Made by a program: the position numbers and the translations under genes
Notes under the pieces: generated by a model
What the model was told of the DNA's origin: nothing
Database searches by the model: none
What the model saw: only the letters and a program-made list of their open reading frames with translations
From: Fuerstiella sp.
GTDB taxonomy: Bacteria > Planctomycetota > Planctomycetia > Planctomycetales > Planctomycetaceae
Direction of reading: 5' to 3'
DNA length: 64,000 nucleotides
NCBI GenBank assembly: GCA_029247265.1
Contig: JAQWLN010000124.1
Location: 1 to 64,000 of the forward strand
Part shown: positions 44,120-53,594 of the stretch, in pieces
How the letters are laid out: each line of letters begins with the position of its first letter
Position numbering within the stretch: the first letter of the stretch is position 1

Positions 44120-46767
44120 CTGGCTCCCAGACCCTTCCCGGATTCACCGTGGAAGTATTCATAGAACAGAACCAGATCTTTCCAGTGAGGATCCGCCTGG
44201 AATCGTTCGTCATCGCCGTGACAGGGGCGCCGTTCATCCTTGTCACGCAGGAATAACTTCGCCTGACGCCGCATGAGTTCTCGCGCGACATCGCCCAGAT
44301 GCATCAGGTTGCCGGAACCCGTCGGGCATTCCACCTTGAACGAATCACCGTAGAATCGGTGGTAGCGTTCCAGGGCTTCCACCAGCAGATAGTTCACGGG
44401 CAGCCAGATCGGACCGCGCCAGTTGGAATTTCCACCGAACATCCACGAATCAGATTCGCCGGGCAGATAGGAGACGCGATGTTCCTGACCACCGGCGTGC
44501 AGCACAAATGGTTGCTTTTCATGGATCTTCGACAGCGAACGAATACCGTACGGAGACAGAAACTCTTCTTCGTCCAGTACGTACGCCAAAATGCGCTGCA
44601 GACGTTCTCGTGACGGGATTGCCAGCAGTCGGGAACCGCCGGGCGCGTCGGTTTCATCACAGTCTCGCTCCATGTAGGTCACGTGTTTCAACTGGTCAGC
44701 ACGATGTTTGACGAACCAGTTGACGCGTTTGCGAAATCCGGGCAGTCGTTCCTGCACTTCGTCGTCGATCATCGTGACCGTGAACAGCGGAATGATGCCG
44801 ACCATGGAGCGGACCTTCAGCGGAATCGCGTTGCCATTTTCGTACAGGTGGTCGTAGTAGAACCCGTCTTCTTCATTCCAGAGCCCCTTCGGAGCCACAG
44901 AATTCATGGCGTCTGCGATTTCGACGTAGTGCTCGAAAAACTTGCTGGCCATATCCGCGTAAGCCGGATTCTCGGCCGCCAGTTCCAGAGCAATCGTCAG
45001 CATCTGCGCACAGAAAAATCCCATCCACGCACTACCATCGGCCTGATGCAGATGGCCACCGGTGGGTAGAGGCTTGGAACGGTCGAAGACGCCGATATTA
45101 TCCAGGCCAAGAAAGCCTCCGGAAAACACGTGCTTGCCAAGGACGTCCTTGCGATTCACCCACCACGTAAAGTTCAGCAGCAGTTTCTGAAACGTGCGCG
45201 CCAGAAACTGTCGATCTCTTTTTCCTCTGCCTTCGCCCGTTCGTTTGTAAACATGCCAGCAGGCCCACGCGTGGACAGGAGGATTGACGTCACTGAAATT
45301 CCATTCGTAGGCCGGAATCTGTCCGTTGGGATGCATGTACCATTCGCGCAGAAACAATATCAGCTGATCCTTGGCATATTCGGTGTCCACGTGCCCCATG
45401 GGGATCATATGAAAGGCGGAATCCCATGCGGCGTACCACGGGTACTCCCACTTGTCCGGCATCGAAATAATGTCGCGGTTGTACAAATGCGGCCAGTCAC
45501 CGTTGCGAATCTGTTTTCGGTGAGGCGGCGGAGCCGACATGTTGGCATCGCCTTTCAACCAGTCGTACACGGAATAATTGTAAAACTGCTTGGTCCACAG
45601 CAGGCCGGCATAGGCCTGACGCATGGTCTGCTGCGCATCCTCAGGAAGACCCTTTGGCAACTTTTGTGCATAAAAGGCGTCAGCTTCCACCTTTCTTTGC
45701 TGCAGCGTGAAGTCGAACGGTTTTCCAAAAACCTGTGCTGGTGGCTCGTCCTCTGCCCACATTCGCAGCCGCAGCACGACGTCGCCGCCCGCTTCAATCG
45801 TCGTCACATAGTGAGCGGCCACCTTTGTGCCAACACGTTTCGGATTAACGGCTTCCTTCTTCCCGTTAACGACGTATTCGTGGAACGCATCCTTCGAGTA
45901 CTTGCTGACAAGCGTGGGGTCGTTAACGTATTTGGGGTTGGATTCGTTGTCGGTAAAAAGCCATTCGGGAACTGCGCCACAGCTGGAAATGTCGGCCGCG
46001 AACAAGAATGTGCCCAGTGTTTCCTGCTGACTGAGGACACGGTCATCGTCATCGATCCGCATTGTCGGTTTTGGCCAGCAGCCTTCGTGCTGGCACCCCC
46101 AGACCCACGTGTTACGAAACCACAACGTTGGCAGAATGTGCAGGGGTGCCGCCTTCGGCCCGCGATTGGAAACCGTGATTTGAATCTGCAGGTTATTCGG
46201 TGATGCTTTGGCGTATTCCACCTGCACATCAAAATATCGGCTGTGGTCAAAGACACCCGTGTCGGCCAGCTCGTATTCAGGCAGATGTTGTCCCCGCGTT
46301 CGGTTTTCCAAAGAAAGTCTGTCGTACGGAAATTCCTGTTGAGGATACTTGTACAGCCCCTTCATGTAGGAGTGCGTAGGGGTCGAGTCCTGATAGAAAT
46401 AGAACTCCTTGACGTCCTCTCCGTGATTGCCTTCAGTGCCGCTGACCCCGAACATACGTTCCTTCAGAATCGGATCTTTTCCGTTCCACAACGCCAGGGC
46501 AAAGCACAAGCGACACTGCCGATCGCAGATGCCCAGCAAGCCGTCTTCGCCCCACCGATACGCACGTCCGCGCGCATCGTCGTGCTTGAAGTAATCCCAC
46601 GGCTGACCATTGTGGGAATAGTCTTCACGAACTGTGCCCCACTGTCGCTCAGAAAGGTACGGTCCCCAGCGTTTCCAGTTTTCGCCAGGTTCGCGGCGGG
46701 CTTCACGCTCCAGTCGCAGACGTTCTGCGTGCCCTACCTGTTCAGACGACATAATTAATTTATTCAT
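44044..46767 (-). CDS. GH63-like glucosidase
   Basis: 907 residues from ATG 46767 (or 902 from 46752). The N-terminal block WKRWGPYLSERQWGTVREDY and YRWGEDGLLGI is the signature of bacterial glucosidase genes related to mannosyl-oligosaccharide glucosidase (GH63, with the MGH1-like catalytic (alpha/alpha)6 barrel). Acid residues are expected in the segments GGHLHQADGSAWMGFF and NSNWRGPIWLPVNYLL. No signal peptide, so it is probably cytoplasmic. It removes alpha-linked glucose from an unknown glycan or glycoside. It overlaps the upstream kinase gene by 8 bases, making the two an operon. Confidence 0.88.
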   Translation of the reverse strand: MNKLIMSSEQVGHAERLRLEREARREPGENWKRWGPYLSERQWGTVREDYSHNGQPWDYFKHDDARGRAYRWGEDGLLGICDRQCRLCFALALWNGKDPILKERMFGVSGTEGNHGEDVKEFYFYQDSTPTHSYMKGLYKYPQQEFPYDRLSLENRTRGQHLPEYELADTGVFDHSRYFDVQVEYAKASPNNLQIQITVSNRGPKAAPLHILPTLWFRNTWVWGCQHEGCWPKPTMRIDDDDRVLSQQETLGTFLFAADISSCGAVPEWLFTDNESNPKYVNDPTLVSKYSKDAFHEYVVNGKKEAVNPKRVGTKVAAHYVTTIEAGGDVVLRLRMWAEDEPPAQVFGKPFDFTLQQRKVEADAFYAQKLPKGLPEDAQQTMRQAYAGLLWTKQFYNYSVYDWLKGDANMSAPPPHRKQIRNGDWPHLYNRDIISMPDKWEYPWYAAWDSAFHMIPMGHVDTEYAKDQLILFLREWYMHPNGQIPAYEWNFSDVNPPVHAWACWHVYKRTGEGRGKRDRQFLARTFQKLLLNFTWWVNRKDVLGKHVFSGGFLGLDNIGVFDRSKPLPTGGHLHQADGSAWMGFFCAQMLTIALELAAENPAYADMASKFFEHYVEIADAMNSVAPKGLWNEEDGFYYDHLYENGNAIPLKVRSMVGIIPLFTVTMIDDEVQERLPGFRKRVNWFVKHRADQLKHVTYMERDCDETDAPGGSRLLAIPSRERLQRILAYVLDEEEFLSPYGIRSLSKIHEKQPFVLHAGGQEHRVSYLPGESDSWMFGGNSNWRGPIWLPVNYLLVEALERYHRFYGDSFKVECPTGSGNLMHLGDVARELMRRQAKLFLRDKDERRPCHGDDERFQADPHWKDLVLFYEYFHGESGKGLGASHQTGWTALAARLLEKLYKDPKTAR

Positions 46768-49700
46768 TGGGGAGCACGAGAATTCTCGCACGTCGTACAG
46801 AAAGCTGCGGGTCAGCGCGACGCAGATCGGCCGCAAGACCCAGTCGACCGGCGGTCAGCTCAGCAATCTGCGCCTGAGAAACCAGCGTACCGTTAATGCG
46901 GACCACCACTCCCGGTCCGTCAACCACGACTTCCACCGCATTAGCATGGCTGGTCGATAACGAGAGTCCGGAATTGATGGACTCGTTATATTCAGTCGCA
47001 GCACGAAAGTCCTGTATCCGGCCCATCGCAGATGGATTCAGCACGACACTAAACGCTTTAAACTCCGTGGTCCCCGCTCCGGTTGCCCCAAAGATGAAAT
47101 GTGCCGCGTTCGATGTGGGCAACAGATCGAATCGGATCACGAATCGATCCACCTGCTGCGACGGATCAAGAAAAGCAATAGCGCCCTGCTGTGTTGACGT
47201 CGTCAGCTGCACAGATCCACCCTTGATATTCCACAATCCTCTGCCATTGTCTGCGGAAGGCGAAGCGTCTGCGGCAGCGGCCTGAACATATGTCAGTCCA
47301 CTGGACTGCACAAAAACGTCCTGAAACTGCCACCGACCCAACAGCCCGGCCAACTGGCCGGATTTGATGCCAATCGTTGCCTCGGCTGATTCCTGAGTCA
47401 GTTCTTTCGCCAGCTCTGCTGCATCCGATATGTCTTTGGTCAGCTGTACAGCTGCACCCTGGGCATTTGTGCTGCGAACCAGTAGTTTCAGACTGCCCAG
47501 AATCATGTCAGCGAGTTCAAAATTCTGGGCCTTCGTCGCAGCCAGGCCCAGTCGCAGGCCGTGTTCGATCACAGAATCCTGCTGGTGTGAACTCAGTCCC
47601 GTTCGGCGAAACGATTTGAAGATGGTTTCGGCGGTCTCCAGTTCATTCGTTTCGTAGCGCAATGCTCGCAGACGCGACAATTCCAGCTGAATATCGGCAG
47701 CCCTCGCTTTTTCGGCCAGATCCTGATCGATCAGCTGCAGCAGCGCGACGTCAGTCGCACCAGCTTTGGACGTGTAGCATTGTTCCAGCAGCATTGTGGC
47801 CAGCTGTGTTCGCAGTTGAATCGTGCGGGCCTGGATCAGCTGCTTCTCGTACGTCTTCTTAAGCTCCACCAGCGCGGCTTCGACTTCTTCGTCGGCAGGA
47901 AGTTTGTTACCAGACGGTGGGGTCGGTGACGCGACGTCAATTTCCAGCAGCACGACACCGTCCAGACTGCGCGAACGACCGGACGGCAGCGATTCGAGTT
48001 TTGCGGTCAGCGGAATCTTCACCAACCCTGACGCATCTTCGGGAACATTCCAGCGAATGCTGCCGTCAGCGCGGGAAACCGAAAACCCCGATGGCGTACC
48101 CGGACCGGTTTCGATGACACGCACACCCTGCCGACGAGGTCCCTTCAATGCTGCGATTCCTGGTAGCTGAAACTGATAGAGTTGCCCGGCAGTCGCTTTC
48201 TGACGCAGGATTTCGGGCAGCACATGACGAATGTGAGTCGGCATCACGACAACCGTCAGAGTCGCAGCATCACGTGGTTCCGGGGCGCCCTTTTCGAAGA
48301 CGGCCACCTTCACACTGTGGCGCCCCAGATCAGACAGAGCCGGCTTCCATTGAATCTCACCAGACATTTCTCCGATCGTCAGTCCCTGAGGATTGCTTCC
48401 TTCCAGGCGATATTGCAACGCAAAAACCGACGCTATTTCCGGGGCGACGGCGATCGACAGGCGATTCTGCTGTTCGGGAACAAATTCCGTCGGCGTGACT
48501 TCAGGCAGTTTGATAGACGCCGGTCCAGCACCGACCGTCACGTTGATCTCAGTCTCCGCGATTACCGCATCCTGACCATTCACCGCCTGCACAAGTTCCA
48601 GCCGAATTGCGTATGGACCCGTCGTCTGACCCTCCGGAACCTGCCATCGCAGAACTCCGGTGTCCGGATCCATATTAACGCCACCCGGCGCAGACCCGCC
48701 AACTTCGATCCGAACCTCGCCATCACCATCGGACACGTCAGTCTTCGGGCGGTAAGTCCAAAGCTCGCCGGTTCTGGCCGAATCCACCGGTGCTTCCAGA
48801 AACCTGCCTTTGGCAATCTGCGGTACGGCCGGCAGTGCATTTGTTTCCAACGTTCCAGGTGGCACATCGGGGTCCTTGATTTCGCCGTTGCGAGTCAGGA
48901 GCACGGCAACAATAAGGACCCCAACAACGGCGGCACTGCCGAGAACCCAGTACCCGGCCTGCGATCTGCGTCGTGGTCGTACCTGATGGCTGGTCGCTGG
49001 TGGCGCGGATACGCTGATTTCAGGAGTGGGTGCAATCTCCGTGTCCACGGTATCGCCGACATCGGTCGTCAGCATCAAATCGACGGCACTACCATCTCCG
49101 ACAGCCTGAAGAAACTGCCGGTACGTGTGGTCCGATTCGTCGACCTCGTCTTCATCGCCCGCCGGTTCACTGATGTCCGTATCGATAGCGTTGGGGGCCG
49201 CTTGTGCTGCGGCACGCAGGACCTGCCGCTTCAATGGCTCACACAGCGGTTCCAGTGCAGCTACCAGATCGGCGGGCGTCTGATACCGCTCGTCCGGATT
49301 GCGAGCTGTCATTTTCGAAACAACGTCGGCGACGTCTGACGGTATGTCGTCGCAGACAGTCAGCACCGACGGCGCGTCGCGCTGCAGTCGCTGACTCAGG
49401 ACCTGCAGTGGATTCGTGCCGTGAAACGGAATTTGTCCGGTGAGCAGTCGAAAGAATGTGCAGCCCAGACTGTAAATGTCGCTGCGAATATCGACCTGAC
49501 TTGTGTCCCAGCCCTGTTCCGGCGACATGTAGTCCGGCGTGCCCATCACCTGACCGGCCCGAGTCACCGTCTTTTCTTCGGCGTCGTCAGCCATCAACAG
49601 GACCAGCCCCATATCCATCAACTTCACAATGCCTGCACCGGAATCTTCCCAGTGAACCATCATGTTGCCGGGCTTGATGTCACGATGAACCATTTTGCGT

Positions 49701-50260
49701 TCGTGCGCGTGCTGCAGTCCGGCAGCAACCTGTCGAATAATGTCGCAGGCCATTCCCACAGGCACACGGCCGAGACGCGTCGCGATTCGGTCGACCTGAT
49801 CACCATTAACGTACTCCATCACCATGAAGTCAATTTTTCCGACACGGCCAGCGTCCAGTGTTCGCACGATGTGGGAACTCTGAAGCTGAGAAGTGGCGCG
49901 AATCTCTCTGCGAAATCGAGAAACCAGCGTTTTGTTGCCGGTCAGTTTCCTGGCCATAACCTTCACAGCAACGACGTCGCCTGTTTTGGCATTACGGCCT
50001 CGAAAAACGTGCCCCATGCCGCCTCGGCCGACTGGATTCAGCAACTGATAGTGTTGCAAAACGAGCCCGGATTGACCCTTCAGCAGCTGTTTGGACTGCC
50101 ACTCCGTCAGGTGCTTCTGACCGACAAGCGCGCTGGCCAGACGTTCGGCCGTCAACGAATTCCCCGCCAATTGGTCTTTCAGCCGCTGAAACTGCGCACC
50201 CGTCAATAACTGGCTTTGTTCCAGGCTGGTCAGGAATTCGGGAATCGTCGGCTTGGACAT
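46760..50260 (-). CDS. Ser/Thr protein kinase with membrane anchor and large extracytoplasmic region
   Basis: 1166 residues. Residues 1-68 form the planctomycete-type segment (FLTSLEQSQLL, LTEWQSKQLLKGQ). Kinase domain about 71-330: G loop GRGGMG (79-84), Lys100 in AVKVM, HRDIKPGNMM at 192-201, APE-equivalent SPEQ. The DFG triplet reads DMG (216-218), with the metal-binding Asp intact. A TM helix follows near 440 (YWVLGSAAVVGVLIVAVLL). The outer part has Ig/cadherin-like segments, a helical region and a C-terminal LamG-like module (FVIRFDLLPTSN; VVVRINGTLV). Probably a receptor kinase sensing a surface ligand. Operon with the glucosidase. Confidence 0.9.
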   Translation of the reverse strand: MSKPTIPEFLTSLEQSQLLTGAQFQRLKDQLAGNSLTAERLASALVGQKHLTEWQSKQLLKGQSGLVLQHYQLLNPVGRGGMGHVFRGRNAKTGDVVAVKVMARKLTGNKTLVSRFRREIRATSQLQSSHIVRTLDAGRVGKIDFMVMEYVNGDQVDRIATRLGRVPVGMACDIIRQVAAGLQHAHERKMVHRDIKPGNMMVHWEDSGAGIVKLMDMGLVLLMADDAEEKTVTRAGQVMGTPDYMSPEQGWDTSQVDIRSDIYSLGCTFFRLLTGQIPFHGTNPLQVLSQRLQRDAPSVLTVCDDIPSDVADVVSKMTARNPDERYQTPADLVAALEPLCEPLKRQVLRAAAQAAPNAIDTDISEPAGDEDEVDESDHTYRQFLQAVGDGSAVDLMLTTDVGDTVDTEIAPTPEISVSAPPATSHQVRPRRRSQAGYWVLGSAAVVGVLIVAVLLTRNGEIKDPDVPPGTLETNALPAVPQIAKGRFLEAPVDSARTGELWTYRPKTDVSDGDGEVRIEVGGSAPGGVNMDPDTGVLRWQVPEGQTTGPYAIRLELVQAVNGQDAVIAETEINVTVGAGPASIKLPEVTPTEFVPEQQNRLSIAVAPEIASVFALQYRLEGSNPQGLTIGEMSGEIQWKPALSDLGRHSVKVAVFEKGAPEPRDAATLTVVVMPTHIRHVLPEILRQKATAGQLYQFQLPGIAALKGPRRQGVRVIETGPGTPSGFSVSRADGSIRWNVPEDASGLVKIPLTAKLESLPSGRSRSLDGVVLLEIDVASPTPPSGNKLPADEEVEAALVELKKTYEKQLIQARTIQLRTQLATMLLEQCYTSKAGATDVALLQLIDQDLAEKARAADIQLELSRLRALRYETNELETAETIFKSFRRTGLSSHQQDSVIEHGLRLGLAATKAQNFELADMILGSLKLLVRSTNAQGAAVQLTKDISDAAELAKELTQESAEATIGIKSGQLAGLLGRWQFQDVFVQSSGLTYVQAAAADASPSADNGRGLWNIKGGSVQLTTSTQQGAIAFLDPSQQVDRFVIRFDLLPTSNAAHFIFGATGAGTTEFKAFSVVLNPSAMGRIQDFRAATEYNESINSGLSLSTSHANAVEVVVDGPGVVVRINGTLVSQAQIAELTAGRLGLAADLRRADPQLSVRRARILVLPNE

Positions 50261-50802
50261 TGTGAATGGGGCTCGTGGACCTGGTACCGCTGGGCAACAC
50301 GATGATGACTCGGCGATTGGTCACAACCATGACGGACTGATGCGAGGAGACCCACGGCGTATCTTAACGAATTACTAGACCACGGTGTATCAATGTCCAA
50401 TTTGCGGCACCCCGAAATCGCAGAGCCCCGATCTTTCCAGTTGCCCGGGGCACTTCTGACCGTGACTGGCCCACAAACCACGCAAATTATGGCTGAACAG
50501 GGGTTTTGCGGCGTGATAGCGTTGCAGCGGTGTCTCCGTTTGCTGTAGTACACCGTTGAGGCGGTGACGACCGCGTACGGACGTTGTTGCCTCAGTCCAA
50601 AACTCCGCGTTTGCGGCCCATGTTCAGGACCCTCTGGTTCACCAACGGGGAATAGAATTCTGCGATGCAGAACCCTGAGAAAAGGTATTCTCAGGCGGAA
50701 ATCGGGGCGTGGATTGTGTTTTTGAATCGGAGCGGTAACTCAAACTGACCGTCTCAGACGGCTCAAATTTGGTTGTGGCATGGCCACATTCGGAAGGGTG
50801 AA
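50261..50802. other. divergent intergenic region with hairpins
   Basis: 542 bases between the kinase (minus) and the ketoacyl synthase (plus). Contains the hairpin at 50674-50695 and a smaller CCGTC/GACGG one near 50748. A 24-codon GTG frame at 50385-50459 with a CPICG zinc-ribbon-like start was judged too weak to call. No clear promoter. Confidence 0.45.
50674..50695. terminator. 8-bp hairpin upstream of the ketoacyl synthase
   Basis: CCTGAGAA (50674-50681) pairs perfectly with TTCTCAGG (50688-50695) around a 6-nt loop. Lying 108 bases before the ATG with no T-tract, it may be a leader element. Confidence 0.35.
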
Positions 50803-52074
50803 ATGGAACGAATTTTTATCTCGGGACTCGGTTTTGCCACCTGTCTGGGCAACGACCGTGAAACCTTCTGGAACAATCTGACCTCAGGTGTTTGTGGTCT
50901 AGACACACTGAAAATTCACGACACCACCGACCTGCCTGTCAATATTGGCGGTGAGGTGCTGGAACTTGACGCGTCGCGCATCAACGTTAACGACCTTGTG
51001 GCCATGAAGAAAATGGACCGAGCCAGTCAGTTCGCCGTCCTGGCAGCTCACGAAGCGCTGGAAGATGCCGGACTGCCGACGACCGACGTTGGCGAAAACG
51101 CAGCCGTGATTCTGGGTGCCGGACTGGCCGGCCTTGAGACCTACGAATTCCAGATGGAACGATTGCTCACGCGGGGACCGTCGCGAGTCAGTCCGTTCAC
51201 AATTCCCATGCTGATGCCAAACGCGCCTCCGGGCAACGTCAGTCTGGCATTCGGAATTCAGGGAACGGCCTATACGACCAGCAGTGCCTGTTCGTCGTCA
51301 GGTCACGCGATGATCGACGCGATGCATTATCTTCGCCGTGGCGACGCCGACTTCGTAGTCACCGGTGGAACAGAAGCATCGTTGACCCGGCTCGGCATCG
51401 CGTCGTTTTCGAACATGAAAGCTATGTGTCGCAATCGGAATGAAGAACCCAAAAATGCCATGAGGCCGTTCGACAGCGACCGCTCCGGATTCATCATGGC
51501 CGAAGGATCTTCGATTCTGATATTCGAAACGGAAAGTCATCTTCGTAAACGTGGTGGAACTGCGTGGGCCGAAGTGATCAGCGGCGCATCGACCAGCGAT
51601 TCCTACCATCTTGTGCAGCCGGATCCTGAGGGGCGTAAGGCGATCGTCGCAATCACCAAAGCCCTGAAAGCCGCCGAGCTAAACCCGGCGGACATTGCCG
51701 ACCAGGCATACGTCAGTGCCCATGGCACCAGCACGAAGTTCAACGACAGCATGGAAACTGTGGCTCTGAAAAAAATCTTCGGAGATGACGCCACGAAGCT
51801 GCAGATCAGTTCCATCAAAAGCATGCTGGGACACATGATCGGTGCCGCCTGTGCCGTGGAAATGTCCGCCTGTTCAATGGCGCTGGCCAATGGGCTGCTG
51901 CCACCAACCATCAACTACGAGACGCCGGATCCGGACTGCGACCTGAACTACATTCCGAATACGGCCATCCAGAAGGATGTTCGGTATGCGATCAATAACA
52001 GCTTCGGATTTGGCGGACATAACGTCTCACTGGTCATTAAAAAGGTTGAAGACGACGATCTGAAACGCTGCTGA
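50803..52074 (+). CDS. beta-ketoacyl-ACP synthase (KAS II / FabF-like)
   Basis: 423 residues from ATG 50803 behind GGAAGGG. The thiolase-fold active site is complete: C163 in TTSSACSSSG, H307 in SAHGTST and H344 in MLGHMIGAA, the Cys-His-His triad of condensing enzymes of the KAS I/II type. Extends acyl-ACP by two carbons, with malonyl-ACP as donor. The neighbouring genes are not fatty-acid synthesis genes, so this may be a paralogue serving a specialised lipid or polyketide rather than the housekeeping FabF. Confidence 0.9.
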   Translation: MERIFISGLGFATCLGNDRETFWNNLTSGVCGLDTLKIHDTTDLPVNIGGEVLELDASRINVNDLVAMKKMDRASQFAVLAAHEALEDAGLPTTDVGENAAVILGAGLAGLETYEFQMERLLTRGPSRVSPFTIPMLMPNAPPGNVSLAFGIQGTAYTTSSACSSSGHAMIDAMHYLRRGDADFVVTGGTEASLTRLGIASFSNMKAMCRNRNEEPKNAMRPFDSDRSGFIMAEGSSILIFETESHLRKRGGTAWAEVISGASTSDSYHLVQPDPEGRKAIVAITKALKAAELNPADIADQAYVSAHGTSTKFNDSMETVALKKIFGDDATKLQISSIKSMLGHMIGAACAVEMSACSMALANGLLPPTINYETPDPDCDLNYIPNTAIQKDVRYAINNSFGFGGHNVSLVIKKVEDDDLKRC

Positions 52075-52124
52075 CCCTGCGGACGTTAATCAATGGAAAG
52101 TGCTGCGGTTAAACAGGAATGAAT

Positions 52125-53048
52125 ATGTCAACAGGCAACACACCCATGAAAATCGCCGTTAGTGGAGCGTCGGGACTGGTCGGCTCGGCCCTGTGCCCGC
52201 TTCTGACTCAACAGGGTCACAACGTGGTCGCCATCAGACGAGGTGACGGTGGTTCGTATGATGATTCGATCCGCTGGGACCCGAATTCGGGACTGACCAA
52301 CCCGGCTCGGCTGGAATCTGTTGACGCCATCGTGCATCTTGCCGGCGAAAACATAGGTGAAGGTCGCTGGAACGACGCGAAGAAAAGAAAAATCCGCGGC
52401 AGTCGCGTCGACGGAACAAGAAGTCTGGTGCAATCCATCGCTGCTGTGGAAAAACGTCCTGAAGTTCTGGTGTGTGCTTCCGCAATCGGTTTCTACGGAA
52501 ATCGCGGAGCGATGGAAATGGACGAATCCTCAGCGGCAGGCAGCGACTTCCTTGCAGAGGTGTGCGAACGGTGGGAGTCGGAAGCCAGCGCCGCGACGGA
52601 GCTGGGCGTGCGAGTTGTCAACGTCCGAATCGGCGTGGTGGTCAGCCCAAAGGGCGGCGCCCTGGCAAAGATGATGCTGCCATTCAAGCTGGGACTGGGA
52701 GGCATCGTGGGACCGGGCACTCAGTACTGGAGCTGGGTTGGACTCAACGATCTGACACGTATTCTGGCGCTCTGCGTTGCTGACGATTCGCTCAGCGGAC
52801 CAGTCAATGCAGTCAGTCCCGAAACGACAACGAACAAAGAATTCACGAAGGCCGTCGGCAACGCACTGCATCGTCCGACCATCTTTCCGCTGCCCGGCTT
52901 TATTGCGAAACTCATGCTCGGCGAAATGGCAACCACGTTATTGCTGGCCAGCACGCGCGTGGTGCCGAAACAATTGCAGGCGCACGGATTCAAGTTCGAA
53001 CAGCCGGAGCTGATGGACTGTCTGCACCACGAACTTCAATGTTCATGA
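52125..53048 (+). CDS. TIGR01777-family NAD(P)-dependent epimerase
   Basis: 307 residues from ATG 52125 (AGGA seven bases upstream). The extended-SDR Rossmann fold begins with KIAVSGASGLVGSAL. DAIVHLAGENIGEGRW and KRKIRGSRVDGT are signatures of the TIGR01777 (YfcH/SulA-like) group. The C-terminal part has the DUF1731 pattern (HGFKFEQPELMDCL). Substrate unknown. It follows the ketoacyl synthase by 50 bases and overlaps the next gene by 10. Confidence 0.92.
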   Translation: MSTGNTPMKIAVSGASGLVGSALCPLLTQQGHNVVAIRRGDGGSYDDSIRWDPNSGLTNPARLESVDAIVHLAGENIGEGRWNDAKKRKIRGSRVDGTRSLVQSIAAVEKRPEVLVCASAIGFYGNRGAMEMDESSAAGSDFLAEVCERWESEASAATELGVRVVNVRIGVVVSPKGGALAKMMLPFKLGLGGIVGPGTQYWSWVGLNDLTRILALCVADDSLSGPVNAVSPETTTNKEFTKAVGNALHRPTIFPLPGFIAKLMLGEMATTLLLASTRVVPKQLQAHGFKFEQPELMDCLHHELQCS

Positions 53049-53482
53049 AATCGACCTCCTCTGCACCGCGCTGGCAACCCCGGGTCCTGAAAGCGGCGTG
53101 TCTTCATTGTGTGCTGTGGGGCGTCTTCATTATGGCCCTGCCCGCATCATCCGCGGACGTTTACGGTTTTGCGGAAACGCCTCATGACATCCATCTGTGG
53201 CGGGGCACCGGGTTGTTTATCACCCTGCTGGGAGTCGGCTACGGACTGGCTTCCCTTGATCCTCGACAGCACTGGGGCCTTGTACTGATCGGACTACTGG
53301 CGAAGATTCTGGGCGCCGCCGGCATGTCCTGGTCGGTGTTCACGGGCCAGGTGTCGAGCCACGTGCTGTGGCTGCTGCCGTTCAACGATGTAATTTGGTT
53401 CTGGCCATTGTGGCGCATTGTCCGAGACGGCATGTCCGTTGGTGCCGGGCCACGCGGTGAAGGCCCCGACGGCTCTGATTGA
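53039..53482 (+). CDS. small polytopic membrane protein, unknown
   Basis: 147 residues, probably four TM helices (ACLHCVLWGVFIMALPA; GLFITLLGVGYGLA; WGLVLIGLLAKILGAAG; VLWLLPFNDVIWFWPLW) with a hydrophilic tail. The start overlaps the epimerase end (53039-53048), implying coupled translation. No family recognised with confidence. An ATG at 53045 is also possible. Confidence 0.75.
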   Translation: MFMKSTSSAPRWQPRVLKAACLHCVLWGVFIMALPASSADVYGFAETPHDIHLWRGTGLFITLLGVGYGLASLDPRQHWGLVLIGLLAKILGAAGMSWSVFTGQVSSHVLWLLPFNDVIWFWPLWRIVRDGMSVGAGPRGEGPDGSD

Positions 53483-53530
53483 TGAAACGTCTTGTCCCAG
53501 AGAACACTTCTCAGTTGAGTCCGACACGAC

Positions 53531-53594
53531 GACCAACGGGAGCGGGCCATCAGCTTCCGGGCGGCAGCCCGCGTCGGCTGGCGGGCCGTCCCGC
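53531..53594. repeat. 64-nt dispersed repeat, copy B, overlapping a gene end
   Basis: See copy A at 32710-32773. Contains CGGGC-GGCA-GCCCG, a 5-bp hairpin, and supplies the stop and about the last 15 residues (GRPASRRGLPPGS) of the minus-strand dehydrogenase gene. Its first 15 bases also recur at 10208-10222. Confidence 0.7.

Noticed and set aside
45130-46203. 357-codon plus-strand ORF
   Set aside because: Antisense of the GH63-like gene with biased composition and no recognisable motif.
48182-49339. 385-codon plus-strand ORF
   Set aside because: Antisense of the Ser/Thr kinase outer region.
50385-50459. 24-codon GTG frame starting VYQCPICGTPK, zinc-ribbon-like
   Set aside because: No Shine-Dalgarno, a stop only three codons upstream and an early TGA; may be a relic of a zinc-ribbon gene but too short to support.
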